This document shows positions 27,668-36,320 of a stretch of 64,000 nucleotides of DNA, one piece after another. The notes under the pieces are model-generated. The model was not told where the DNA came from, searched no databases, and saw nothing but the letters and a program-made list of their open reading frames with translations. Position numbers and translations under genes: made by a program. The stretch's first letter is position 1; each line of letters begins with the position of its first letter. The stretch comes from Pirellulaceae bacterium (GTDB taxonomy: Bacteria; Planctomycetota; Planctomycetia; Pirellulales; Pirellulaceae): NCBI GenBank assembly GCA_019636375.1, contig JAHBXS010000005.1:124001-188000 (forward strand). The letters are read 5' to 3'.

Positions 27668-29608
27668 ATGGACCAACCCCTGAAAATTAAGTCTGTATTT
27701 TTAGAAGCGATTTCGCACGCTTGGCGAAATCGAAAACTGCTTTTGAGCACGGCCTTTTTCCATCGCTTGCTCGCGTTGATTCTGTTGTGGCCTCTGTTGG
27801 GTTGGTTCTTGCGTCGGCTCGTTCAGACTTCGGGCGAATCCGTCTTAACCGACGAAGCGATCGCTCATTTTTTGCTGAGCCCGCTAGGAGCGGCGGGAAG
27901 TATGCTGTGTGCCGTCATCGGCATCGCGATCATTGCACTCGAACAATCGAGTTTAATCGCGCAGAGTTTTGCGTTTCGCCGAGGAATGCGCTTGACGATT
28001 CCGAGCGCGATCAAGTTTTCGTTGTCGCGAGTTGGTTCGACGATATTGCTGATCTTTCAGGTGCTCGTTTTCGTGATGTTGATCTTGGCTCCCTGTTTGG
28101 GGGTCATTACGGGAACGGCCTGGTTTTTGTTAGGAGACCACGACATCAATTTTTACTTAGCCAAGCGCCCGCCGAAGTTCTATCTTGCGATTCTCGTAGC
28201 GGTTGTTGTCGCAGGGGGAGGGTTGCTGATTCTATTGCCTCGATTGGCAAGTTGGAGTGTTGCCTTGCCGGCAAAATTGTTGCTTAATCTGTCCCCCACG
28301 AAAGCCCTGAGCCTTAGTCATCAATTGTTGTGGCCTCATCGCTGGCGAGTCGCCTGGATGTGGTGCCTGTGGTTTGTCGGCCATTTTGTGTTGTCGTCGA
28401 TCTTTGCGGCGGCCGTGTATGGACTGGCCTCTGTCGTTGTCCCTTATTCGACGAATTGGTTGACAACTTTGTTGATCACGTTGGGTGGACTGACTCTTGT
28501 TTATTTCACGGGAAATATTGTCTTGTCGTTGCTGCAAGCAGTTTCTTTCGCCGAGTTATGTTTGAGTATGAATGAGCGATTGGTTTCGTCAAAACAGAAC
28601 GCTGAATCACTGGCCGATTCGGCCTCCCTGAAAACTCGCGAAAGCGTTTTCGACGAAACGCTAGGAGTCTCGGAACTTCAGTCGGATGTATCGAATTCAA
28701 TTGCGACGCAACCAACCGAAAAACTAGATCGCCGCTCGCGAAATTGGTTGTGGTACGCGGCGGGTTTCGGGATTTGCGCCGTGATTTCGGGCGTGTTGTT
28801 AACTCGCGGTGTTCAAACAACGGATACCGTCCTCGTCATCGCTCATCGGGGTGCTGCTGGAACGGCCCCCGAAAACACGCTGGCCGCGTTTGAAAAGGCG
28901 ATTTTGGACGGCGCGGATTTTGTGGAACTGGACGTGATGGAAAGTGCCGATGGACAGGTCGTCGTTTTTCACGACAAGGATTACATGAAAGTCGCCGGGG
29001 TCCCCACGAAGGTCTGGGAGGCCACTTATTCTGAGTTGGCAACGATTGATATTGGCAGCCACTTCGACTCCAAGTTCAACGATCAACGCACGCCGCTACT
29101 CGTGGATGCGTTGAGACTTTGCAAGGATCGCGCCAAAGTCATCATTGAGCTGAAGGACTATGGGCGTGGCGAGCGGCTTGTCGAGCGTGTCATCGAAATT
29201 GTGGAACAGGAAAGAATGAGTGAGCAAATCGTGGTGATGTCACTTAGTCTTCCTCTTGTCCGCGAAACAAAGCAGGCAAGACCTGACTGGACCGTTGGTT
29301 ATTTGGCCGCCGTTTCGGTCGGAAAGCTTACGGAAATCGACGCTGATTTTTTAGCGGTCAATTCAAAAATTGCCTCCCGCAGTTTCCTCGCAAGCGCTCG
29401 TCGGCTCAATAAACCAGTCTACGTCTGGACCGTTGATACACCGCAATCGATGCTGCATCACCTTTGCAACGGAGTCGATGGAATCATCACCAATCGCCCC
29501 GACGTTGCTTCGAAAGTCGTTGAGCAATTCTTCGGGCTTAGCCCCGTCGAGAGAATTCTGTTGGAGGCTGGCCAGCGAATTGGGATCACTGATTTCGTAG
29601 AATACTGA
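27668..29608 (+). CDS. Membrane-anchored glycerophosphodiester phosphodiesterase
   Basis: 646 residues in two parts. Residues 1-380 carry several membrane helices (LILLWPLLGWFLRRL, LIFQVLVFVMLILAPCLGVI, LAILVAVVVAGGGLLILLP and others), resembling the membrane domain fused to some bacterial GDPDs. A last helix (WYAAGFGICAVISGVLL) leads into the catalytic TIM barrel from about 388: VIAHRGAAGTAPENTLAAF, the metal-binding ELDVMESADGQVVVFHD, VIIELKDYG, and C-terminal VYVWTVDTPQSMLHHLCNGVDGIITNRPD. The HRG...ENT, ELD and HD residues of the active site are all present. It cleaves glycerophosphodiesters, or polymers built from them, to glycerol-3-phosphate. It appears monocistronic. No strong ribosome-binding site precedes ATG 27668, but the reading starts sensibly there. 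Confidence 0.9.
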   Translation: MDQPLKIKSVFLEAISHAWRNRKLLLSTAFFHRLLALILLWPLLGWFLRRLVQTSGESVLTDEAIAHFLLSPLGAAGSMLCAVIGIAIIALEQSSLIAQSFAFRRGMRLTIPSAIKFSLSRVGSTILLIFQVLVFVMLILAPCLGVITGTAWFLLGDHDINFYLAKRPPKFYLAILVAVVVAGGGLLILLPRLASWSVALPAKLLLNLSPTKALSLSHQLLWPHRWRVAWMWCLWFVGHFVLSSIFAAAVYGLASVVVPYSTNWLTTLLITLGGLTLVYFTGNIVLSLLQAVSFAELCLSMNERLVSSKQNAESLADSASLKTRESVFDETLGVSELQSDVSNSIATQPTEKLDRRSRNWLWYAAGFGICAVISGVLLTRGVQTTDTVLVIAHRGAAGTAPENTLAAFEKAILDGADFVELDVMESADGQVVVFHDKDYMKVAGVPTKVWEATYSELATIDIGSHFDSKFNDQRTPLLVDALRLCKDRAKVIIELKDYGRGERLVERVIEIVEQERMSEQIVVMSLSLPLVRETKQARPDWTVGYLAAVSVGKLTEIDADFLAVNSKIASRSFLASARRLNKPVYVWTVDTPQSMLHHLCNGVDGIITNRPDVASKVVEQFFGLSPVERILLEAGQRIGITDFVEY

Positions 29609-29969
29609 CGGGCCGGTACCATCAATTTTTGCTGGCTGTTGGAAGGTAAAAAACAAGTCGGCCAAGTCGTTCAACATCTGAAACATTGAAGGTTCCTTTG
29701 GTCCGCGACTTTGGCAAGTCGTTACGTTCAGCCCAACCCACAAATTGCCAGCAAAAAAAGCCAAAAAACGCAACAAATCGGACCTTCGGTTGACAAGTTC
29801 GCGAATCCACATTACAGTTTTAGCTTGTTGATTGAGCCTTTAGGACAGTCGGACAAGTCGCAAAGCCAGCTGTGGCTATGTCGGCATCGGTTTCCCCCAT
29901 TACGGTGGAAACGAAGTGAGCCTTAAAAGCGATTATCACGCCGAAAGTCCCTCAAGGAAAATCCCACGA
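29609..29969. other. Intergenic region before tRNA-Phe
   Basis: About 360 bases. No gene, terminator or promoter can be identified with confidence. The tRNA promoter should lie in the last 100 bases. Confidence 0.4.
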
Positions 29970-30042
29970 GGTCAGGTAGCTCAGTTGGTAGAGCAATGGA
30001 CTGAAAATCCATGTGTCGCCGGTTCGATCCCGGCCCTGACCA
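29970..30042 (+). tRNA. tRNA-Phe (anticodon GAA)
   Basis: A complete cloverleaf can be drawn. The acceptor stem GGTCAGG pairs with CCTGACC, the D arm is GCTC/GAGC, and the anticodon stem ATGGA/TCCAT encloses the loop CTGAAAA with anticodon GAA. The variable loop is GTGTC, and the T arm GCCGG/CCGGC has a TTCGATC loop. The discriminator is A at 30042. CCA is not encoded and must be added by the nucleotidyltransferase. Confidence 0.97.
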
Positions 30043-30049
30043 CTCCCCC

Positions 30050-30087
30050 AAAACCCGCTTCAGAAACAATTTCTGAGCGGGTTTTTT
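30050..30087 (+). terminator. Rho-independent terminator of tRNA-Phe
   Basis: An AAACCCGCTTCAGAAA arm pairs with TTTCTGAGCGGGTTT around a CAA loop, followed by a T run. It starts 8 bases after the tRNA. Confidence 0.9.
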
Positions 30088-30800
30088 CGTGCAATTCGTC
30101 GAACACATGCTCTGCTTTCGGGCATGTTCGCTTACGAACTTAAACTTTATGCCTGGCGTTGGGGGGTATTCCGGAAACACTCATCCCTACTAGTCACCGC
30201 TGATTTATCTGTACGAGTATTCGAAGGATAAGTGACTTTCAGAGGCATTTGGCTTACCAGGATTTTAAGAGAACCTCAGTTGTGCCTCGAACCATTTTTG
30301 AACGTTCGCAAGTGAACTGTTCAGCGAGCCGATGACCGTTCAGTTTTGGGGAATGCTCGAGCCGGAATTGGAAGAGCGAGGACTGTGCAGCGTTGAGGTT
30401 GGATTTGGAAGGAAGGTATCTCGGCCGCAGAGAAATCAAGTTACTTATTTTCAACCAACATTGGCGAGGCAAGTCTTATTTTGAATTGACAAGTTGACGG
30501 TTTTTTGCCGTTGTTTTGGTTCTTGGATTGAATTGAGGTGCTTCGCGAGGAGGCGTTTGAATTGCGGCTTTTGGGAATCGGCTGGCTGCTGATTCTAAAA
30601 GGGAAATTTGACACTTCTCACTGTACGCCGGTTGTTTTTCCAAAAGCCGAAATATCCGCAGAGAAAGTCTGCGGGATTAAGCCAAGCGTCGAGAAACTGA
30701 TACAGGCGAACAGCGAGAAGGAAATTTAATGAATTTTTTGTGAGGTGTGAAGTTCATATTGAACTTGTCCTCGGCTAAACCTTTTCGACGCGAAAATGGC
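30088..30800. other. Intergenic region, no gene supported
   Basis: About 700 bases between the tRNA terminator and the end of the leftward oxidoreductase gene. Two short open frames (30254-30472 leftward and 30538-30729 rightward) lack ribosome-binding sites and recognisable protein features. I see no RNA gene or strong repeat. Confidence 0.45.
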
Positions 30801-32006
30801 TTAAGCGGGGTCGAATTGGGGGACGGTTAATTGTTTGCCGCCGGCGAGAGCGGATTGATGCGCGATGATGCCAGGGGCGGTCATCGCGATTGACTCATAA
30901 ATGTCGATCGCAGGTTCACGTTGCTCGACTAGGGCATCGATAAACTCGGCGCATAAAAAAGCCGAACTCCCTCCGTGCCCACTATTGTGACGCATGGTTT
31001 CGGGCAAACGATCGGTCGCCCAGAAGTTAGGGACTTCCCAAGGCCGCCAGCCACCGGTCGGGCCACGACGTGCGAGCGGTTGCCCGGCTGAACCGTCCAT
31101 CCACAGCGACATCTTCTCGCCCAGCCACTGCCCCCGCTCTCCGTCGGCTGCGATGTTCCAGCAGACGGCAAAGCGGCAGATATTCCCCTGGTTCGTGATG
31201 CCCAATGCGATTTCGTTGTCAAACGGGTTGGCGTATTGATTTTCGGAAGCTTCGGGAAAGTCATTCCCGACTCGTTGACCGACGCAGGAGACTTGGACGA
31301 TTCGCTCACCGGTCACACCAACCAGCAACCCCAGCGAATGTGTGGGATAGAGCATCGGAGGAAATCCGAAACGCCATGAGTTAAGACCCTGCCAACGCGA
31401 CAGAGAATTTCTACGTGTGCCGATACCGGAGTGGTAGTACTCGACCTCGGAAAAACAGAGTCTGCCTAACTTCCCTTCTTTCCAAGCTTCGCGGGCCGCG
31501 ATACATGGTTGGCGATAGTAGCTGGATTCGTGCATCATGTAGACCAAACCAGTTCGTTGCTTAACTTCCAGCAGCGATTTCAACTCCTCAATGGTCAAGC
31601 CAACTGGGCATGCACAAACCACATGCTTGCCCCCTTCCATGCACATGATCGAATGCTTGGCGTGATTCGGTGCGTCGGTAAATACCGCAACGGCGTCGAA
31701 CTGATCGGCAGCCTTGTCGAGCATTTCTTCCAGTGATGGAAATACATTTGGGCAACGATAGGCGGTCACCAAGGCCTGTCGTCGCTCCTCGACAAGGTCA
31801 GTCACCGCCGTGATTTCACAGCTTGGATGTTCATGCCAGTGATGACCTGCCCCAAACCCACCACCTGCGACCGCCAATCGGATTTTGGCCCGACTTGGTG
31901 CCCAAATTGCGCCGCCGGCGACCTGTGTTCCCAGCATCGTCGCGGGGACCGCTGCTCCAGTCGCTTGCAAAAAACCCCGCCGCGTGCAGCCATTTTGTGG
32001 AACCAT
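30801..32006 (-). CDS. TAT-exported Gfo/Idh/MocA-family oxidoreductase with altered EKP motif
   Basis: 401 residues from ATG 32006, which has a strong AGGGAGG site just before it. The twin-arginine signal CTRRGFLQATGAAVPATMLG predicts export to the periplasm. The NAD(P)-binding Rossmann fold reads RLAVAGGGFGAGHHW. At the position of the family's catalytic EKP motif this protein reads VVCACPVGLT, so the usual lysine is replaced by cysteine, which questions normal dehydrogenase chemistry. The C-terminal alpha/beta domain includes HESSYYRQP and SEVEYYHSG. Planctomycetes carry many such exported proteins thought to act on sugars, but the substrate here is unknown. The gene is single, divergent from the PncC-like gene. 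Confidence 0.85.
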   Translation of the reverse strand: MVPQNGCTRRGFLQATGAAVPATMLGTQVAGGAIWAPSRAKIRLAVAGGGFGAGHHWHEHPSCEITAVTDLVEERRQALVTAYRCPNVFPSLEEMLDKAADQFDAVAVFTDAPNHAKHSIMCMEGGKHVVCACPVGLTIEELKSLLEVKQRTGLVYMMHESSYYRQPCIAAREAWKEGKLGRLCFSEVEYYHSGIGTRRNSLSRWQGLNSWRFGFPPMLYPTHSLGLLVGVTGERIVQVSCVGQRVGNDFPEASENQYANPFDNEIALGITNQGNICRFAVCWNIAADGERGQWLGEKMSLWMDGSAGQPLARRGPTGGWRPWEVPNFWATDRLPETMRHNSGHGGSSAFLCAEFIDALVEQREPAIDIYESIAMTAPGIIAHQSALAGGKQLTVPQFDPA

Positions 32007-32257
32007 CAGATCCTCCCTATCGTTGCTTCTGCATTCTGAAACGAAATTTGTGTCATTAAATTGTAGACGATATCGACAGTGGCCCACAGTAAATTATTGA
32101 AATTCGTTGTCAGTTCGGTGGTTAATTTCGTGATGCACCATTCGTTTTAATGGGGCTGGTATCTGCAAGATTCTTGTTTAGACTCAGGTCGTGTGCTGTT
32201 CGTCAAGCACACTGCCCGAAGTCATCAATTCGCGTTTCCATTAACGGGAGCTTAAGA

Positions 32258-32821
32258 ATGGATTTGAAAAATGTTCCGAAAAACGGCAATTCGTTGTCGG
32301 AAATGCAACAACGATTGCAAGGAGCCGCCGAGGACTTGGCGATCATGCTGGAACATGTCGCACGAGTCCCTGTGGTTTTTGCGGAAAGCTGCACCGCTGG
32401 ACTGGTGGCAGCCGCGTTGGCCGCTCGACCTGGGATCAGTCGTTTTCTCTGCGGTTCGGCGGTGACCTATCGAGACGACACCAAGCATCAGTGGCTCGAC
32501 GTGCCGACCTCCTTGATCGAGCAATTGACCAGTGTTTCAGCGGAAGTCACGGAGGCAATGGTACACTCAGTTCTCCGGAAGACACCTGAGGCGATCTGGG
32601 GGGCTGCGGTCACCGGTCATTTGGGTCCAGACGCACCTCCAGAACTCGACGGGCTAATTTACATCGCAATTGCTCGTCGATTACCGAGCGACAATTCGAT
32701 AGACTGCGAAGTCCGTTCTGTTCGGCTGATCGAAACTGCAAGAGTCCTCAGGCAACACGAAGCGGCGGAGTATGTCCTCAGACGACTTTATCAGCGGCTG
32801 CAATCACATGTGCCGCGATAG
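32258..32821 (+). CDS. CinA C-terminal/PncC-like nicotinamide-nucleotide amidase family protein
   Basis: 187 residues from ATG 32258, with CGGGAG 7 bases upstream; the frame is open further back but lacks signals. The family core is clear: FAESCTAGLVAAALAARPGISRFLCGSAVTYRDDTKHQWLDV, then SAEVTEAM and the AVTGHLGPDAPPELDGLIYIAI segment. PncC converts nicotinamide mononucleotide to nicotinic acid mononucleotide, recycling pyridine nucleotides. The family often has AxTGxAGPxG at the second motif; here it is VTGHLGPDA, a departure that may affect substrate. The N-terminal 30 residues are an extra helix. No adjacent pathway genes. Confidence 0.82.
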   Translation: MDLKNVPKNGNSLSEMQQRLQGAAEDLAIMLEHVARVPVVFAESCTAGLVAAALAARPGISRFLCGSAVTYRDDTKHQWLDVPTSLIEQLTSVSAEVTEAMVHSVLRKTPEAIWGAAVTGHLGPDAPPELDGLIYIAIARRLPSDNSIDCEVRSVRLIETARVLRQHEAAEYVLRRLYQRLQSHVPR

Positions 32822-32970
32822 GACTGGTTGAAATAGTAATACCGCCAACGCGGAATGCTCAATGACATGGTACCTGAAAAAATGGCTAGGCCAATACATC
32901 GAGTCGTTTAACAAGTGGCGATACGCCAACTAGCGCAGCGGGAAAAAGTCAATTTGCGCTGGATGCTGGT

Positions 32971-33402
32971 TTAGAAGTCCGTCTTCCGAAGAGCCTGATG
33001 ACAGTCGATGCATTTGAGAGTCAGTTCAAAGTACCGGACGGCAGCCCCCTCGAGATTGCGTTTCTCGGCGGCTGCTTTGAGACGTGTCGCGACGAGGCCC
33101 ATTTCATCACGAATTTTGGTAAGTTCTGGCTCAGTATCCGGAATCCAATTGTGAGCTTCTCCGATGCGAATGATTTCATCAGTTGCCGCTTCAATGAGAT
33201 CAAATCGCCCCAAACTTAACCCTTCGACAATATTCTGGGAGTACATCAATTTGGATCGCATCATGTTGCGCATGATGACGGCATCTTCGCTGTCCTGATC
33301 TTGGTCTTGCGAGTGATTCCAGGTGCCATAGGCGCCTCCGGCCAATAGCACTAATAAAACCAAACAGCTAAAGACGACAACGTTTCGCGGTTGGGAACTC
33401 AT
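32971..33402 (-). CDS. Small membrane-anchored c-type cytochrome-like protein
   Basis: 143 residues from ATG 33402 (GGAAAG upstream). An N-terminal helix (VVVFSCLVLLVLLAGGAYG) anchors or exports it. A helical domain follows and ends with CIDCH near the C-terminus, a CxxCH haem c attachment motif. An all-helical fold with the haem motif in the last helix is the layout of cytochrome c'/c556-type proteins, which bind NO or carry electrons. It lies 69 bases downstream of the CBS-domain gene on the same strand, probably in one transcript from a sigma-54 promoter at 34117-34132. This places it in the same regulon as the globin sensor kinase. Confidence 0.72.
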   Translation of the reverse strand: MSSQPRNVVVFSCLVLLVLLAGGAYGTWNHSQDQDQDSEDAVIMRNMMRSKLMYSQNIVEGLSLGRFDLIEAATDEIIRIGEAHNWIPDTEPELTKIRDEMGLVATRLKAAAEKRNLEGAAVRYFELTLKCIDCHQALRKTDF

Positions 33403-33471
33403 GGTTTTCACTTTCCGAAAAATTTGATGGTTATAAATATCTTGACCTACGGCGCCACTGACCTGAGGCAA

Positions 33472-33954
33472 TCAACCAGCCATCAGCGCGCCGATGTCAG
33501 CGATTGCCCTCACGAAATCGGTAGACGAGAGCATTCCCACCGGTCGATTTTCATGATCCCCCACGGGTAAGTGCCGATAATTTTGACGACTCATCCTCTG
33601 CGCTGCAACAACGATATTGTCCGTGGCTTTGATCGTATCCACAGGAGTTGTCATGATTTCGCTTATTTTGAGCGTGCCACTTTCCTCACGAAGAAAATTC
33701 ATGACGACTTGGCGTTCAGCGCCTTGGGCTGTCCACATAGCGGACAAGTCGGCTTGGGTTTCTCGCATCACCGGCACAAGATCAATAAGTGAAAGAATTC
33801 CCGTCACCGCTCCGGACTGGTCAACGACCGGAATAGCCGAGACCCGTGTATCTTCAAACACCTCAAGGGCGTCGCGAATCGGGTCCGATTCACCGATCAC
33901 AAAGGGGCCAGAGGTCATAATGTCAGCAACATAAAATTCGCCAATCGGTTTCAT
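33472..33954 (-). CDS. CBS-domain pair protein
   Basis: 160 residues from ATG 33954 (AAGGAG 6 bases upstream). Two CBS domains in series: VADIMTSGPFVIGESDPIRDALEVFEDTRVSAIPVVD then GILSLIDL, and ISEIMTTPVDTIKATDNIVVAAQRMSRQNYRHLPV then VGMLSSTDFVRAI. Stand-alone CBS pairs bind adenine nucleotides and often sense energy state; this one has no fused catalytic domain. In the Mycobacterium DosR hypoxia regulon, stand-alone CBS proteins are induced together with universal stress proteins, and the neighbours here are two such stress proteins and a globin kinase. Likely first gene of a two-gene unit with the cytochrome, driven by the sigma-54 promoter match at 34117-34132. Confidence 0.9.
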   Translation of the reverse strand: MKPIGEFYVADIMTSGPFVIGESDPIRDALEVFEDTRVSAIPVVDQSGAVTGILSLIDLVPVMRETQADLSAMWTAQGAERQVVMNFLREESGTLKISEIMTTPVDTIKATDNIVVAAQRMSRQNYRHLPVGDHENRPVGMLSSTDFVRAIADIGALMAG

Positions 33955-34116
33955 GGTACGCTCCTTGAAATTCAAACATCAATCACCGGGCTCTACGAAG
34001 TCAACGAAAAGCGACCCCGCGATTTTTTTTAGTCAATGTATCTGGGAAAAAACTACGAAATCGGATTACTCTATAGAGCATTTTCAATTGGATTTAACTC
34101 CCGTAGTTCCATCCTC

Positions 34117-34132
34117 TGCAAATCTGGTGCCA
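34117..34132 (-). promoter_or_regulatory. Sigma-54 (-24/-12) promoter for the CBS-cytochrome unit
   Basis: Leftward reading gives TGGCACCAGATTTGCA, matching the TGGCACG-N4-TTGCW consensus at all but one core position, with the required GG-N10-GC spacing. The predicted start, near 34106, gives a leader of about 150 bases before the CBS gene. Confidence 0.8.
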
Positions 34133-34184
34133 GATATTTTTTTGTTTTAAAGACTGTTTTCCGCTTGTGGCGCGCTCGTTCACT

Positions 34185-34205
34185 CGCACCAAGTGTGCGG
34201 TTTCG
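34185..34205. promoter_or_regulatory. Candidate enhancer dyad between divergent sigma-54 promoters
   Basis: CGCAC-N5-GTGCG inverted repeat (34185-34199) running into TGTGCGGTTTCG (34194-34205). A 12-base version of the latter, with one change, occurs in the dyad at 36233-36255 upstream of the other sigma-54 promoter. It lies about 60 bases from the leftward -24 element and about 130 from the rightward one, suitable for an NtrC-type activator. Confidence 0.45.
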
Positions 34206-34325
34206 GTACAGTAAGGGGTAAGTAGCAATGACCAGATGCGATTTTGAGTGGAACGTTTGATCGGTTAAACGGCATATTTCCGACCTTTTCCGGCTTAGCC
34301 AATCGATCGCCAAAAAAACTTAAGT

Positions 34326-34341
34326 CGGCATGAGGTTTGCT
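34326..34341 (+). promoter_or_regulatory. Sigma-54 (-24/-12) promoter for the first stress protein and globin kinase
   Basis: Reads CGGCATGAGGTTTGCT: the GG and GC pairs have exact 10-base spacing, and GGCA, G and TTGCT of the consensus are kept. The predicted start, near 34352, gives a leader of about 105 bases to ATG 34458. Confidence 0.75.
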
Positions 34342-34457
34342 GAAGACAAGAACGATGTGTTCGTTTTATTTCTCATTCTGCCGCTCGCTCTCGAAAGGAG
34401 ATCGAGTCAAGTAGGGAAATCAAAAATTCTGCCCCCGAGAGAATCAAGGAGTTAAGC

Positions 34458-34895
34458 ATGAGTAAGTTATTGACGGGAAAACCTGTCGTTGTGCCTACCG
34501 ATTTTTCAGAAGGCTCGTTGCGTGCGATCGAGAAAGCGTTGTCACTCGTCGAAGACAAGAGTCTCGTGCGAGTCGTACACGTTAGCCCGATTCCCGCAGG
34601 GGGAGAGTTCGGCAGTGTTTGGGCCTCTATTACGACAGATGACATCGTGCGGGGAGCAAAAGAGCAGTTTCAAAAAGCCGCCGAAAGGTATCCGGGGATG
34701 GCAGGGGTTGCCTTCGAGGCCAAAATCGGCGATCCAGGTCTAGTGATTACTGAATTTGCCGGAGAAATCGAGGCAGAGTTAATCGTGATCCCATCGCATG
34801 GCCGAACGGGAATCTCGCGTCTCTTGTTGGGGTCGGTCGCGGAACGAGTCATTCGTTTTGCAACATGCCCGGTGTTGGTATTGCGAGGCAAGTAG
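34458..34895 (+). CDS. Universal stress protein (UspA family)
   Basis: 145 residues with AAGGAG 6 bases before ATG 34458. Typical Usp fold: VVVPTDFSEGSLRAIEKAL at the N-terminus, a VRVVHVSP strand, the IGDPGLVITEFAGEIEAELIVIPSHGRTGISRLLLGSVAERVIRFATCPVLVLR C-terminal half. The GRTG-x-x-R-x-LLGS-x-A element is the ATP-binding signature, so an ATP-binding Usp is likely. It is transcribed from a strong sigma-54 promoter match and is followed after 19 bases by a globin-coupled histidine kinase, so sensor and stress protein are made together. Cytoplasmic; involved in dormancy or low-oxygen survival in other bacteria, inferred here. Confidence 0.93.
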   Translation: MSKLLTGKPVVVPTDFSEGSLRAIEKALSLVEDKSLVRVVHVSPIPAGGEFGSVWASITTDDIVRGAKEQFQKAAERYPGMAGVAFEAKIGDPGLVITEFAGEIEAELIVIPSHGRTGISRLLLGSVAERVIRFATCPVLVLRGK

Positions 34896-34914
34896 TTCTG
34901 AACTGTTTCCTCGA

Positions 34915-36108
34915 ATGCCTAAACGTCTCCAAGACATCTCGACTTTTTACGACGATCTACAACGCTACGTTGGTTGGTGCGATGAGGACCATCAGCGCAT
35001 CAGGCGGTTGTGGCCATTGATCGTTCCGCATGTCTCAGCAATGATCGATGATTTCTATGAAACGATCAATCAGTATGAGTTTACGCGTCGAATTATCACG
35101 GGGGGAGCCCCCCAAATCCAACGTTTGAAAGAGACTCTCCACCAGTGGATTGAAACACTGTTTCGAGGGCCTTATGACTCAGATTTTGCCATGTCGCGAT
35201 GGCGAGTGGGAGTTCGGCACGTCGAAATTGGGCTGCATCAGGCATACGCAATTGCGGCTGTGGGGCGATTGAGATTTAAAATTAATGAGGCGATTAGCAA
35301 TAGTCCTGAATTGGCGTTGGATGAGGCGATTTCGTCGGTTGGTTCGATCAATAAACTCCTGGATATTGATCTGGCACTTATTGATTTGGCCTACCAGCAG
35401 AAGGCGATGGAACAATTGCAATTAGCGGCCCTTGAGAAAGTCCAACAAGCTGAAAGGCTGGCGTCGATTGGCCAAATGGTCACGGGTTTGGCTCACGAAA
35501 GCCGGAATGCACTGCAACGTAGCCAAGCCTCGCTCGAAGCTCTGTTGCTGGATATCGACGATCGGCCTGACGCGCTCACCCAAGCGAGGAATATCCAAGT
35601 CGCCCTCGATCACTTGCACATGCTATACGAAGAAGTGCGAAATTACGCAGCCCCGATCATCTTGGATCGAGAATCCATCGACGCCGAAAAAATCATCATC
35701 ATGGTTTGGGATGATCTTAAACCAAGCTGGAGCCAGTACCAAACGCAAGTGGAGTTTCGTTATCGTGGGGTTGCGCCATGTGTAATCAACGTTGACCGCT
35801 ATCGAATGGTCCAGGTGCTGACCAACCTTTTCCAAAACGCCATCGAAGCCGCCGGGACTCAAGGGAAGGTCCGCTGCACTGTAACTTGCATCGGCGGCAA
35901 CCAAGTAGACGTGGCCATCGAAGACGACGGGCCTGGGGTTGAGGGGAATGTCGTGCCCAAGATTTTCGAGCCATTTTTTACCACAAAATCTAAGGGAACA
36001 GGTCTGGGGCTCGCCATCGCACAACGCATCGTCGAGGCTCATGGAGGCCGAATCCAGGCAAGTCGCAGTGAATTGGGCGGAGCGAAGTTTTGTTTTAGCC
36101 TGGGCTAG
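34915..36108 (+). CDS. Globin-coupled sensor histidine kinase
   Basis: 397 residues. Residues 1-155 form a protoglobin/globin-coupled sensor domain: RLWPLIVPHVSAMIDDFYETI, then MSRWRVGVRHVEIGLHQAYAIAAVGRLR, where H102 fits the proximal haem ligand in the HxxIGLxxxxY signature. A short coiled helix leads to the dimerisation helix SIGQMVTGLAHESRNALQ with phospho-acceptor H194 in an HESRN box. The ATPase domain has NLFQNAIEAA (N box), DDGPGV (G1), FEPFFTTKSKGTGLGL (F and G2). No membrane helix is seen, so it is cytoplasmic and would sense O2, NO or CO through haem. ATG 34915 is chosen because the globin begins there; an upstream in-frame ATG overlaps the Usp gene. Its partner is probably the NtrC-type regulator at 36985. 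Confidence 0.88.
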   Translation: MPKRLQDISTFYDDLQRYVGWCDEDHQRIRRLWPLIVPHVSAMIDDFYETINQYEFTRRIITGGAPQIQRLKETLHQWIETLFRGPYDSDFAMSRWRVGVRHVEIGLHQAYAIAAVGRLRFKINEAISNSPELALDEAISSVGSINKLLDIDLALIDLAYQQKAMEQLQLAALEKVQQAERLASIGQMVTGLAHESRNALQRSQASLEALLLDIDDRPDALTQARNIQVALDHLHMLYEEVRNYAAPIILDRESIDAEKIIIMVWDDLKPSWSQYQTQVEFRYRGVAPCVINVDRYRMVQVLTNLFQNAIEAAGTQGKVRCTVTCIGGNQVDVAIEDDGPGVEGNVVPKIFEPFFTTKSKGTGLGLAIAQRIVEAHGGRIQASRSELGGAKFCFSLG

Positions 36109-36232
36109 TCGATCCCTACAGTTTGTTATTTTGACATGGAATCATGCGCCGGCTTTCAAATGCTGAAGGACGCGAGGTCAATTCGGCAACCGCATCTAAA
36201 TCGTTCATAAATTCATTTCGGATGCCACAAAA

Positions 36233-36255
36233 CGCACATCCAATGTGCGGATTCG
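36233..36255. promoter_or_regulatory. Candidate enhancer dyad for the sigma-54 activator
   Basis: Perfect 7-base inverted repeat CGCACAT-CCA-ATGTGCG (36233-36249), extending into TGTGCGGATTCG (36244-36255) that is shared with the dyad near 34194. Its centre is about 80 bases upstream of the -24 element at 36322, the usual place for NtrC-type enhancer sites. Confidence 0.5.
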
Positions 36256-36320
36256 CTCGACTGGCCAATACTGTTGTGCAAAAATAGCAGTAGTTGCAAG
36301 TTCAGCGTTTTTTCGTTTCG

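Noticed and set aside
29923-30180. Leftward open frame containing RRHMDFQSIALPTELPD
   Set aside because: It is the antisense translation of tRNA-Phe; this pattern is a common false gene.
30538-30729. 63-codon rightward open frame
   Set aside because: No start signal or family character; kept as intergenic.
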